DNA of 15,768 bases from Bacteroidales bacterium. GTDB lineage: Bacteria; Bacteroidota; Bacteroidia; Bacteroidales; UBA4181. Location of the stretch: assembly GCA_031264715.1 (NCBI GenBank), contig JAISDP010000296.1:1-15768 (forward strand), written 5' to 3'. This document shows, piece after piece, positions 1 to 7,949 of this stretch. A program made the translations under genes and the position numbers. The notes below the pieces were generated by a model, which had not been told where the DNA came from, searched no databases, and saw only the letters and a program-made list of their open reading frames with translations. The number at the start of each line of letters is the position of its first letter. Within the stretch, counting starts at the first letter, position 1.

Positions 1-2479
1 GAACCGATTCGATTCCTTTGATCACTACCCTGTCATTCAAATACTGTAACGATTGTTCGTTAGATGATTGACCGCAAAGATGAAGCCCTTTAATCGAAAT
101 TTCCTCATTGCGGTAAAGCTTTAGCACCTGATCACAGGTCAGCATTTTTGCTCCCTGAATCTCACTTTCGAGTTTATTATTGAAAGTGAATATGTTATTT
201 CCATTCATAACGCCGGCGGGCACGAAATTTTCCAGATACGGGTGCGATTTGACCGCAAGCAGACACATCTCCGGTGTTCGCCTGTCTTCAGGCACCCAGC
301 CCAATACATCAGGCTTACTGAAGACTGCTTCCCGGCAAATTTCTTTTGTTTTCAAACTGTCCGGGATATACTTAATCGTTTGTGCATCCATGCTAACAAC
401 TTCTTTAGCAATATCCCCGTCGATAACGCCTTTATCCATATACAGCATAATTTCATTGACCGTATCGGGGTTTTTATTACTTTTAATCACATCCAGGCAA
501 ATGTCGGAATGAGGGATATGGGAAATGATATGTATCTTTTCATGATCAATTCCATATGTATTATCGAGAGCCGTCCGGCAAATATCCTTTTCCCTGTGTT
601 CACGGGGAATATATTTTAGATTCATGCCATTCTCCCTTACCAGCTTCATATAAAAATCGTGCTTCTGCAAACTTTGAGGCAGTCCGGTTATGGCTTCACT
701 GTCTCTTTTGATGGTATTCCTGCACAATTCTTCTGTTTTATAGCTGTCCGGAATATACCTCAACACTTTGGCGTCCAATTCCAAGGCATACATGTATAAC
801 TGTTTGTCCCTGACATGATCGGGTAAATCTTTAATCAGTGAAGGAACCCTGCCGATCAATTCTCTGGCTATTTCCCCGTCAATAACAGCCGGTTTGATAT
901 TCATCATAAATTCACGTACCTGATCCCGGTCAGGACACTTTCTTAACAGGCTTAAACAAACATCGGGGTAAGGTATATACCCGGCAATATAAGCGCTCCC
1001 TGCCGTTTTTATTGCCTCTTCGCACATTTCATGCGTCAGTTTTTCCGGCGCTATACAGCGTATCGCACGGCCTTCCCTTTTTACAATATTCATGAGGTAT
1101 TCATTTGTTTTATATTTTTCAGGAATACAGGGCAGTGCATTAAAACCATTGAAACTGTGATTCAGTGCGGCATCACAAACCTCTTTTGTTTTCATTTTTT
1201 CCGGAACATACAGCATGTTTAAATAATCCGCGCCTGCAGCCTTGATACAGAGTTCCTGCGTCTTTAACCTGTCCGGAACGAGTTTGAAACAGCCGGAATC
1301 CGAATCGACAGCCAGTTCCGCCATCTCCGCAGTCATAATTTTGGGATTAATGCATCCGAAAACAAAATCAAGATCAAGATCGGATTCTCTGAATTTTTCA
1401 AGGTGTTCCATACAAACGTCGGGGAATGGAACCAAATGGATTATCCCATTTTCATTTTCCGGATAATACGTATAGTTATCAAGGGCAATGCGGCATACCT
1501 CCTTTGTCCTCAACTGCTCAGGCACGAATACAATCGCCTGTCCGTTTTTTTGCACTGCGTTCAAAGCCATTTCCGGGCTTGTCAATTTATCCGGGACAAA
1601 TCTCATGTTTAACCAATCCTTTTCTACAGCTTTCATGCAAAGTCCCTGCGTCTTCAGCCTGTCCGGAATAAGCTGAAAACACTCCGAATTCCATTCGACG
1701 GCAAAATCCGCCATCTCTTCAGTCATCATTCGGGGATTAATGTTTCCCAAAACGGCTAATGGCTCAATATTCAATTCCTTGAACTTTTCCAAATATTCCA
1801 TGCAGACATCAGAGAATGGAATCAGGGACAGCACATCAGCTGCACCGTGCGGCAAATTCTGCCGGTCATCAAGCGCGGCGCGGCACAACTCTTTTGTCCT
1901 CATTCCTTCGGGAACGAATTCAAGCGCCTGCCCGCTGTTTTGCACTGCCTGCAAAGCAATTTCCGGAGTAATCATATCTTCCGGAAAATACATGATCGCT
2001 GTGCCGTTATTTCCCAGAGCGGTCATATACATTTCCCGTGTACGCCTGTCCTGATCCACGGCAGAAATTAATATACCGTCTTTTCGTAAGATATTCAGAA
2101 TAAAGTCATCCTGTAAAGTATCCCCGGGAACATGCTTCAAATTCAGACCGTCGGCCAGCACGGCCGCCTGCGATACGGCTTCGGTCCGCCGTTCGGCGGG
2201 AAGGTCCGCAAACACCCCGTCCATGAATATTGCATCAGCGACTGATTTAATATCCTCCCTTTCCGTCCCTTCCAGTCGCGGCAAACCTTCTGTCCGCATT
2301 CCTCCGGACACAAAAAGGATGCATCTTATATCCCGTTTTATTGCCTCTTCCAAAACTTTTCCGGTGAGAAGCTTTTGATCCAGTGACTTCAAAAAATCGT
2401 ATACACCTGTATTTCCCTGCCATTCATTAATCCGGCTTAATATACCGGCTTCATTTACAAAACTTGCGTCATTCATCAT
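1..2479 (-). CDS. DUF4116-repeat protein (3' end beyond window)
   Basis: An uninterrupted reading frame runs from ATG at 2479 to the window edge, with 826 codons visible and no stop. The protein is built of degenerate repeats of the form F-(V/I)-P-x-x-(L/M)-(K/R)-T-x-E-(L/M)-C-x-x-A, for example VPEGMRTKELCRAALD near residue 189, VPEQLRTKEVCRIALD near 319 and VPDRLKTQELCIKAA near 401. This is the DUF4116 signature. Residues about 172-301 and 302-431 are a tandem duplication with a 130-residue period. From about residue 765 the repeat pattern fades, so a different C-terminal region probably begins. There is no signal peptide or membrane segment, so it is probably cytoplasmic. The start is ATG-ATG (2479 or 2476) with no upstream in-frame ATG nearby; it lies 17 bases past a terminator hairpin, so expression may be separate from the tra operon. 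The family's function is unknown; it is an accessory gene next to the transfer operon. Confidence 0.88.
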   Translation of the reverse strand, partial: MMNDASFVNEAGILSRINEWQGNTGVYDFLKSLDQKLLTGKVLEEAIKRDIRCILFVSGGMRTEGLPRLEGTEREDIKSVADAIFMDGVFADLPAERRTEAVSQAAVLADGLNLKHVPGDTLQDDFILNILRKDGILISAVDQDRRTREMYMTALGNNGTAIMYFPEDMITPEIALQAVQNSGQALEFVPEGMRTKELCRAALDDRQNLPHGAADVLSLIPFSDVCMEYLEKFKELNIEPLAVLGNINPRMMTEEMADFAVEWNSECFQLIPDRLKTQGLCMKAVEKDWLNMRFVPDKLTSPEMALNAVQKNGQAIVFVPEQLRTKEVCRIALDNYTYYPENENGIIHLVPFPDVCMEHLEKFRESDLDLDFVFGCINPKIMTAEMAELAVDSDSGCFKLVPDRLKTQELCIKAAGADYLNMLYVPEKMKTKEVCDAALNHSFNGFNALPCIPEKYKTNEYLMNIVKREGRAIRCIAPEKLTHEMCEEAIKTAGSAYIAGYIPYPDVCLSLLRKCPDRDQVREFMMNIKPAVIDGEIARELIGRVPSLIKDLPDHVRDKQLYMYALELDAKVLRYIPDSYKTEELCRNTIKRDSEAITGLPQSLQKHDFYMKLVRENGMNLKYIPREHREKDICRTALDNTYGIDHEKIHIISHIPHSDICLDVIKSNKNPDTVNEIMLYMDKGVIDGDIAKEVVSMDAQTIKYIPDSLKTKEICREAVFSKPDVLGWVPEDRRTPEMCLLAVKSHPYLENFVPAGVMNGNNIFTFNNKLESEIQGAKMLTCDQVLKLYRNEEISIKGLHLCGQSSNEQSLQYLNDRVVIKGIESV

Positions 2480-2494
2480 GCATGTTGCTTTGCA

Positions 2495-2528
2495 TAAAAG
2501 GCTACCCGGAAATCCCGAATAGCCTTTA
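2495..2528 (-). terminator. Hairpin terminator after traQ
   Basis: Read on the minus strand, AAAGGCTA pairs with TAGCCTTT (2520-2527 with 2497-2504). The stem continues inward through two G-T wobbles and a CGG/CCG core to about 13 pairs with a 5-base loop, and is followed by a short T run. It sits 12 bases past the traQ stop and ends just before the DUF4116 start. It fits a Rho-independent terminator for the tra operon, though the T run is only four bases long. Confidence 0.7.
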
Positions 2529-2539
2529 TGTTGGAAAAT

Positions 2540-2974
2540 CTATTTTTCCGTCTTTGAATCATTTGAAAATGAGAATGATAATTCGCATGTATTTTTCATA
2601 TTATCGTAGAATGTCAGGTCGATATTTTGTTGATCCTCACATTCGGAAGTATAATACATGCAGAATTCATCCTTTTTCAACTCATACCCGTCATTCGGAT
2701 ACAGCGTTTTCCCGTGGAGGGTTAATGCGCCCTTTCCGTCTGTCTGGAAATAACGGACAAAATACTTTGCCTTATCGTACTTGCCCGAACGTACCAGCTC
2801 AAACCGGATTTCAGCCGTTTCGCCCTTTTTCAGCCTTTTGGGAACAGGCAAATGCGTGACCGTAAATTCGTAATCGTTTTTAATCTCCAGCTCGCTGTCA
2901 TTACATGCACCGGTAACGAACAGCCCGAAAACGAAGAAAACAAATGCGACATAAACTAAAAAATCCCTTTTCAT
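2540..2974 (-). CDS. traQ: Conjugative transposon protein TraQ (DUF3872 family)
   Basis: This 144-residue protein matches the TraQ/DUF3872 family of Bacteroidales conjugative transposons. Diagnostic features are a short hydrophobic N-terminus, then an acidic stretch, then the pattern F-T-V-T-H-L-P-V-P-K, G-E-T-A-E-I-R-F-E-L, Y-F-V-R-Y-F-Q-x-D-G-G-x-L and Y-Y-T-S. Residues 5-22 form an export signal and Cys24 (context TGAC-NDSE) could be lipidated; the acidic residues after the Cys resemble a Bacteroidetes lipoprotein surface-export signal. That is an inference, because the lipobox is imperfect. It is the last gene of the tra operon, 58 bp after traO, with an AT-rich leader before its start. 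The traP gene that normally separates traO and traQ is absent. Its precise role in mating is not established. Confidence 0.85.
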   Translation of the reverse strand: MKRDFLVYVAFVFFVFGLFVTGACNDSELEIKNDYEFTVTHLPVPKRLKKGETAEIRFELVRSGKYDKAKYFVRYFQTDGKGALTLHGKTLYPNDGYELKKDEFCMYYTSECEDQQNIDLTFYDNMKNTCELSFSFSNDSKTEK

Positions 2975-3032
2975 ATAAATGATTGATTAAATGATTAATT
3001 GAATAACTTAATTTTAATTTTGGAATCTCAAA

Positions 3033-3596
3033 CTAATTGATTACAAATTTGATCCCTATGAGCAACTGGTTGTGAAACTTGCTGACGGCCGATCCGGGTA
3101 AAACCCGCTGCCTGAACCCCGCGAGGAGTATCACACGGTCAGCCGGCCAGGCTTCAATTTCAAAACTTAAAGCGCCGCCGCACAGGAACTTGCTTTCGGG
3201 AAGCAGGCTTGAACCGTCATAGAGCAAAGATTTATCCCTGTTGACCAGTTCGTAACCGAGCATGCCCGATAAACCCGCCGTAACAAAGAACGTTTTGCTC
3301 CGGTCCGAAAGAACCGACAGGAAAAATCCGGCCTCGCCGGTAAGCTGCTCCACCGGAATCGGCTGTTCCTGATACCGGAACTCTTTATGAAGATATTCGG
3401 CGCCAAATGTCCACCGGTTACTGTTTTTAGTGAACCGGCTCAAAGCGACTCCCGTGTGGAACGATTTCTTACTGAACCCGTCAACCGGTCCGACGGTCGC
3501 CTGTACGGTTTGCTGACCGGGCAGTCGCCGCTGCGCCTGCACATCAGCGGTCAACAAAAGGAGAAGAATATGGATGGAAAACAGAACAGGCTTCAT
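3033..3596 (-). CDS. traO: Conjugative transposon protein TraO
   Basis: 187 residues with a clear signal peptide (about residues 1-20, cleavage near VQA-Q) followed by beta-rich sequence. Family-like pattern: QATVGPVDGF, a glycine-rich TAGLSGMLGYE segment and GALSFEIEAWPADRVILLAGFRQR. This matches the TraO family of CTnDOT-like elements, a predicted periplasmic or outer-membrane part of the mating apparatus. The start lies two bases after the traN stop (TAA-GC-ATG), so translation is probably coupled. Identification rests on sequence resemblance and on its place after traN; the biochemical role is unknown. Confidence 0.87.
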   Translation of the reverse strand: MKPVLFSIHILLLLLTADVQAQRRLPGQQTVQATVGPVDGFSKKSFHTGVALSRFTKNSNRWTFGAEYLHKEFRYQEQPIPVEQLTGEAGFFLSVLSDRSKTFFVTAGLSGMLGYELVNRDKSLLYDGSSLLPESKFLCGGALSFEIEAWPADRVILLAGFRQRVLPGSAVSKFHNQLLIGIKFVIN

Positions 3597-3598
3597 GC

Positions 3599-4507
3599 TT
3601 ATTTCACTTTAAGTTCATTCACAACCCTTGCACGAACCAGGTCTTCATTCTCCACGGCAAATCCCTGGTGGCGACCGCCGTTTTTCTCGAATATCTCCAC
3701 TGCCAGCCGCTTATCATCCGGGATGGTGAACTTGTCGAAGGCGAACACGGTTACCTCTCTTTTGTGGCCGCCGACACGGGTTACATAGTTGAACGCCCGC
3801 ACCGGAACGATGACCGTTTCCTGGATGGCCGTACGCTTCGCCACTTTCCTGTCAACGATCTTAAAACGAATAAAATCAATATCGTAATTAACATTACTCA
3901 AGTTTTTGATTTGTGTGTGGAAATAGATCATATTTTGATGAGTGTAAATGCCTTTGAGCAGATACTGTATGCTGAACCGTTTGCTGCCAAGATGCTTGAT
4001 ATACCGCTTATCGTTTGCATGGATGGATTTCATGATCAGCCGTACCATCAGCGGGGATTCGCTGCCGAGTTCCCGCAGGTAGACCTCCTGTGCGTTATTG
4101 GGGCGATTGACCGCATCCCCATCGTGGATGAAGTCTTTCATTTCGATGTTTAACTTCTCCGGTTCCGCAGCATATCGCACATTGAAGGAATAAAAGCTTC
4201 CATCGTCGCAGATCACGGAAAAGTTGGTCTCTACGCTGAATCCCCTGACAGCCGCTTTTACGCGGATCACGTTTTCCGCATCGCCCGCCTTGCCGGCAAT
4301 CAGGTTAGACGAACCCAAATCGACGTACTTGACGGTAGACGGAAAGATAATGTGGACGGTTTTATCAAAGGATACCTCCAGTCCATAAGGCGGGATCATC
4401 CGGTCGTAGGTGATGATGCGGGTAAACCCGTCACCCGGGCCGGTATTTTGTGCTTTGCTCTGGAAAGCCGACACAAGTATTGAAAAAACTATGATTAACT
4501 GTTTCAT
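3599..4507 (-). CDS. traN: Conjugative transposon protein TraN (DUF4138, VirB9-like)
   Basis: 302 residues starting with a signal peptide (about 1-19, cleavage near SKA-Q). The N-terminal half carries the family motif F-D-K-T-V-H-I-I-F-P-S-x-V-K-Y-V-D-L-G-S (residues about 47-66) and I-A-G-K-A-G-D-A-E-N-V-I-R-V-K-A, typical of TraN/DUF4138. The C-terminal half holds Y-D-I-D-F-I-R-F-K-I-V-D and K-F-T-I-P-D-D-K-R-L-A-V-E-I-F-E-K-N-G-G-R. By analogy with VirB9 proteins it should be a periplasmic/outer-membrane component contacting TraM. It is preceded by a 39-base AT-rich gap after traM. Length is usual for the family, with no sign of damage. Confidence 0.92.
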   Translation of the reverse strand: MKQLIIVFSILVSAFQSKAQNTGPGDGFTRIITYDRMIPPYGLEVSFDKTVHIIFPSTVKYVDLGSSNLIAGKAGDAENVIRVKAAVRGFSVETNFSVICDDGSFYSFNVRYAAEPEKLNIEMKDFIHDGDAVNRPNNAQEVYLRELGSESPLMVRLIMKSIHANDKRYIKHLGSKRFSIQYLLKGIYTHQNMIYFHTQIKNLSNVNYDIDFIRFKIVDRKVAKRTAIQETVIVPVRAFNYVTRVGGHKREVTVFAFDKFTIPDDKRLAVEIFEKNGGRHQGFAVENEDLVRARVVNELKVK

Positions 4508-4546
4508 TTTTATTATATTAATTCATTTTTATTTTTTAATTCCGAA

Positions 4547-5857
4547 CTACAGGTTTTCTTTGGGTAAAAGGAGTACCTGATACCCTGCTTTCAGATGGAC
4601 TTTCACCACCCGCATCTTTTTGGAAATGTATTGCGAAGTTCCCCGGATAACCCCGCGTCCCAGGTCGGCAGCGATCTGTTGCCCGGCGCTTTGATTGAAA
4701 GTGAAACCGGTTCCCATATCCGAACCCGCCCCTGCTGCTGCTTCTTTGGCTGCGTTTACTTCCATGGATGGCGGGATGGCAATGCCGCGCTGGCCATCCA
4801 CATCGAAGATGACAATTTCCGTAGCGTATATCCGTCCCATGTATTCGATGGAAGAGATCACCACATCCATCCGTTCACCAATGCGCGCCAGCCCTGTCAG
4901 GATGGTATTGGCCGGAATTACAGCGCTACCCGCCAGCATGGGTTCCACAAGCCGGATACGGACATTGCGCTGTGCTTCCAGCCCGTCGCTCACGGTCTGG
5001 TCATCATGGATACACGCACGAACGGTATTCCTCCTGCCCGTTGAAACACTCCCTGTTTCTGCCGAATGAAATCCGGTATTCCGTTCCCTGCCGAATGCTT
5101 CTACAAATTCGGCATCACTCACGGGCCGGTTCAACGCTGTCACCACTTGCTGCTGAATCCCGGCGACCGGGACAACGGACGTTTTGCCGTTTTTTGCGGC
5201 AACCGCTTTTGCGGCCGGTTCGGATGGCGAATCCTGCTGTGGTACTCCGGCTTGGGCCGGAAGATACCTGGAAGCCATCTGGTAAGACTTCTCCATCAAT
5301 ACAAGCTGGTCTTCCATACCCGTACTTTTCGGCGGGCTCTCCAACCGGCTTTTCAAAGCATCGACCTCATCCTTCAACTGCTTCACCTGCTTCACCTGTT
5401 CACTCTCGCCGGGCGTTTCATAGAAAGCGCCCAGGGTCCGGTTCATATCCCGGTAAGCGGTAGCCGAACCCTGTGCCGGTGCGGGAGAGCTGCCCCGACG
5501 ACCGGTTGTCCGGGCAGAGGCTTTGGTATTCTCACTTTCAGGTACGAGGCTCAAATCATCTTCTTTTGGCTGTTTTACCTCATTGACCATGTCGGTAAAG
5601 TCAGCCAGGGTTTTCATCCGCTCCTGCTGCATCTGCCTGTACTGCTCCTGCTCGTATGCCTTTTCCTTGTCCCCGGCCATCTCCGCCGGAGCCGGAGCCG
5701 GTACTTCCATATTAAGTCCGTCGGCCTGCTTCTCTTTTTCACCCTTTTCGGACGGCATGAAAAGGATCAGCGTCACAGCCCCGGCAAAGAGCAGGCCCAT
5801 GCCGGCGAATACGGCATACTTCTTCCATTCCCTTTTCAGATTATTCGTCATACTCAT
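4547..5857 (-). CDS. traM: Conjugative transposon protein TraM (VirB10-like)
   Basis: 436 residues. A basic N-terminus precedes one membrane segment at about residues 14-34. A charged, Pro/Ala-rich and Glu/Gln-rich linker with coiled-coil character follows (about 60-180). The C-terminal domain (from about residue 280) carries the TraM/VirB10-like pattern: R-L-x-E-P-M-L-A-G-x-x-I-P-A-N-T-x-L-T-G, Y-A-T-E-I-V-I-F-D-V-D-G-Q-R-G-I, then a Gly-rich F-N-Q-S-A-G-Q-Q-I-A-A-D-L-G-R-G stretch and a final L-K-A-G-Y-Q-V-L-L-L. It should span the periplasm, linking inner-membrane parts to TraN/TraO. The start codon lies inside the end of traL (17-base overlap); ATG at 5857 or 5851 is possible. Confidence 0.93.
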   Translation of the reverse strand: MSMTNNLKREWKKYAVFAGMGLLFAGAVTLILFMPSEKGEKEKQADGLNMEVPAPAPAEMAGDKEKAYEQEQYRQMQQERMKTLADFTDMVNEVKQPKEDDLSLVPESENTKASARTTGRRGSSPAPAQGSATAYRDMNRTLGAFYETPGESEQVKQVKQLKDEVDALKSRLESPPKSTGMEDQLVLMEKSYQMASRYLPAQAGVPQQDSPSEPAAKAVAAKNGKTSVVPVAGIQQQVVTALNRPVSDAEFVEAFGRERNTGFHSAETGSVSTGRRNTVRACIHDDQTVSDGLEAQRNVRIRLVEPMLAGSAVIPANTILTGLARIGERMDVVISSIEYMGRIYATEIVIFDVDGQRGIAIPPSMEVNAAKEAAAGAGSDMGTGFTFNQSAGQQIAADLGRGVIRGTSQYISKKMRVVKVHLKAGYQVLLLPKENL

Positions 5858-6116
5858 CGTTTTTGAATTTTAAAGCGTTGATACTGTCGTTGTCGTTGTC
5901 AACCTGCCGCAACTTCAATCCCTGCATGTGCTCCATGTCTATCTCCGGCCTTTCCATGTAAAAAATGGAACCGACGGCCGTATAAACAGCCAGGACAGCA
6001 AAGACGGACAGTGCGGCGACAACCGCCGCGAACCTGCGTTCAGGCGATAACCGGTCGCACATCGAGCGTAAACGGTTATCCGCATTTTCCCTGATTTCTC
6101 CTGTTATCTTTTTCAT
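5841..6116 (-). CDS. traL: Conjugative transposon protein TraL (DUF3989)
   Basis: 91 residues with one membrane segment at about 29-52 (AAVVAALSVFAVLAVYTAVG), flanked by a basic N-terminal cytoplasmic part and an acidic C-terminal tail (E-R-P-E-I-D-M-E-H and D-N-D-N-D-S). This fits the small TraL proteins of CTnDOT-like elements in size, topology and position between traK and traM. It starts 10 bases after the traK stop and overlaps traM by 17 bases, so expression is likely coupled. Its role in the inner-membrane complex is inferred from the family. Confidence 0.88.
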   Translation of the reverse strand: MKKITGEIRENADNRLRSMCDRLSPERRFAAVVAALSVFAVLAVYTAVGSIFYMERPEIDMEHMQGLKLRQVDNDNDSINALKFKNDEYDE

Positions 6117-6126
6117 ACGGTTTCTT

Positions 6127-6750
6127 TTATCGGTTAATTACCCTGATATTCTTATTCTCCAATACCTCAAAGGCTTCCAGGTTAAAACCCTGGGGATTGC
6201 TGTCCGAGCGGACAGAATTAACCAGGCTGCAAACTGTAACCAGGCTGCGTTCAGTCAGGTTGCTTTCCCTGATGATGATTTGCCGGGCGTATGTGGTTGC
6301 CCTGTAAGGGTATGTATTGAAATTGCATGCAATACTGTCCACCTGAACGGACTGGTTGATGTTACCCCCGATGATGCGGTTGTAGTAACCCTTTTCGGAC
6401 ATGTCCCGGTAATAATTGAATACGCTTTTGTCCGACATGAGCAAAGCCCGCCTGATATTGCTTTCTATGGCGTTTTTGTCCGGCGCGAGCGTGAAAAACA
6501 GTTCGTGGAAACGGCGGATATGCTCGCGCGCTTCCACGGGGCGGTTTTGCGCCATATCCTGCGAAAGGGCTACCATCAATGATTTGCCCTGGTCAAGCAC
6601 ATATATTTTCTGCCGCTGCGCCTCGGCAAAACGGTATGCGCTCCAAACCGAATAACCGGTAATGGATGCACACAGGCAGATGAAGATGATTCCGAAAAAC
6701 CGGATCTGTTTGAAGGATGTTTCAATATTATTCAGTGATTTGAATTCCAT
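6127..6750 (-). CDS. traK: Conjugative transposon protein TraK (VirB8-like)
   Basis: 207 residues. The N-terminal M-E-F-K-S-L-N-N-I-E-T-S-F-K-Q-I-R motif is typical of TraK. One membrane segment lies at about 18-39, and a periplasmic domain contains A-R-E-H-I-R-R-F-H-E-L-F-F-x-L-A-P-D, D-K-S-V-F-N-Y-Y-R-D-M-S-E-K-G-Y-Y-N-R-I-I and a C-terminal G-F-N-L-E-A-F-E-V-L-E-N-K-N-I. Topology and position equal those of VirB8-like inner-membrane assembly proteins. It is separated from traJ by 119 bases containing an inverted repeat, an unusually long gap for this operon. An A-rich stretch (ATCAAAAATTTTAAA) directly precedes the start. Confidence 0.92.
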   Translation of the reverse strand: MEFKSLNNIETSFKQIRFFGIIFICLCASITGYSVWSAYRFAEAQRQKIYVLDQGKSLMVALSQDMAQNRPVEAREHIRRFHELFFTLAPDKNAIESNIRRALLMSDKSVFNYYRDMSEKGYYNRIIGGNINQSVQVDSIACNFNTYPYRATTYARQIIIRESNLTERSLVTVCSLVNSVRSDSNPQGFNLEAFEVLENKNIRVINR

Positions 6751-6767
6751 TTTAAAATTTTTGATGA

Positions 6768-6843
6768 ATGGAACGCTGATGACACGGATCAGGCAAATTC
6801 AAGCGGATACTGATCAGCCAAACCGGCGTTACCGGCGTTCCAT
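6768..6843 (-). promoter_or_regulatory. Dyad in the traJ-traK gap
   Basis: A perfect 9-bp inverted repeat, ATGGAACGC at 6768-6776 and GCGTTCCAT at 6835-6843, brackets about 58 bases. These contain a second smaller dyad around GGATCAG/CTGATC and a tandem 9-bp repeat ACCGGCGTT (twice, near 6822-6839). It lies between the traJ stop and the traK start and could act as an RNA-processing, stability or attenuation structure. There is no T run, so a plain terminator is not supported. Confidence 0.4.
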
Positions 6844-6869
6844 GATTATTACTTATTACTTATTGCCTC

Positions 6870-7919
6870 TCAATGTCCCGGTCCTGGCGGTTGGTATTTG
6901 GGCGCTTTTACAGTCCGTATCAGCCGGCCGGCAACATTACCGGACGTTGCGCCGGCAGCGCCGGCAGCAACAGAACCGCCCCTGATGGCGGCATTATTGA
7001 TATTTCGACCATAGTTACCCATGCCCCCGGCCTGGATGATCCAGTTGGCTACCGTTGGAACCGTGAAATAACCGATGATTCCAATGATCATAAAGACTAT
7101 GAATGTCCCGTTACTGGCGTCAATACTGAATGACGGGTCGGTTTGCAGCCTCTCGATGTCGTTCTGGAGGATCAATACCTGTATCTTGGCAAGCACGGCG
7201 CTGAACAGGTCGGCAACCGGCAGCCACAGGTAGACGCTTATATACCGGCATATCCACTGGGTCAGTGTTGCCTGAAACCCGTCCCAGACAGAGATTGCAA
7301 ATGCAATTGGCCCAAGAATAGCCAGTACTGTCAGGAAGAAGGTTCTAACGGTATCGATCAGAAGCGATGCTGCCTGGAAGATCAGCTCAAGCAGCTCCCT
7401 GAACATGTTGCGAATCCATTTCCGCAAATTATACATGCCCCGTTCCACATACATTCCGGCAATGGTCATCATGTCGCCGGGACTCCATCCCAATTCATCA
7501 ATTTGCCGGTCAAATTCTCCGTCCGAAACCAGGAAGGCAGTGGTTGGATCACGCATCATCGCCTCATATTCGAGTTTGTCTTTTTGTTGCTGGTATGTGT
7601 GCATGTCCATGGTCTGGTCCGCCAGTAACCCGTTCGTCCCCTTCACCACCGGGCTCATGATGCCATTGATGGAACCCAGCACAATCGTTGGAAAAAACAT
7701 GATGCACAAGCCAAGAGCAAAAGGACGGAGCAACGGATAAACGTCGACGGGTTCTGCCCTTGCCAGGGATTGCCATATGCGATAAGAAACATGGAAAAGC
7801 GCGCCTAATCCTGCAATCCCCCTGGCTACGCCGGCCATGGATGAACACAGGGGCATCATTTCGCCGTACAGGTTGCGGAGTATCTGGTGGAGATTATCAA
7901 ATTCTACAGCTAATAACAT
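6870..7919 (-). CDS. traJ: Conjugative transposon protein TraJ (VirB6-like)
   Basis: 349 residues and strongly hydrophobic, with membrane segments at about 24-46, 63-88, 176-212, 226-251 and 271-296. Family patterns include N-L-Y-x-E-M-M-P-L-C near residue 16, R-P-F-A-L-G-L-C-I-M-F-F-P-T-I-V-L-G near 65, I-A-G-M-Y-V-E-R-G-M-Y-N-L-R-K-W-I-R near 153, and the tail G-G-M-G-N-Y-G-R-N-I-N-N-A-A. It corresponds to the polytopic VirB6/TrbL-like inner-membrane channel component. The C-terminal tail is Gly/Ala-rich and ends K-Y-Q-P-P-G-P-G-H. The start at 7919 follows the traI stop by 30 bases. Length is as expected, with no visible defect. Confidence 0.93.
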   Translation of the reverse strand: MLLAVEFDNLHQILRNLYGEMMPLCSSMAGVARGIAGLGALFHVSYRIWQSLARAEPVDVYPLLRPFALGLCIMFFPTIVLGSINGIMSPVVKGTNGLLADQTMDMHTYQQQKDKLEYEAMMRDPTTAFLVSDGEFDRQIDELGWSPGDMMTIAGMYVERGMYNLRKWIRNMFRELLELIFQAASLLIDTVRTFFLTVLAILGPIAFAISVWDGFQATLTQWICRYISVYLWLPVADLFSAVLAKIQVLILQNDIERLQTDPSFSIDASNGTFIVFMIIGIIGYFTVPTVANWIIQAGGMGNYGRNINNAAIRGGSVAAGAAGATSGNVAGRLIRTVKAPKYQPPGPGH

Positions 7920-7949
7920 AATGCCAAATGATTATTAATGATTAATATG

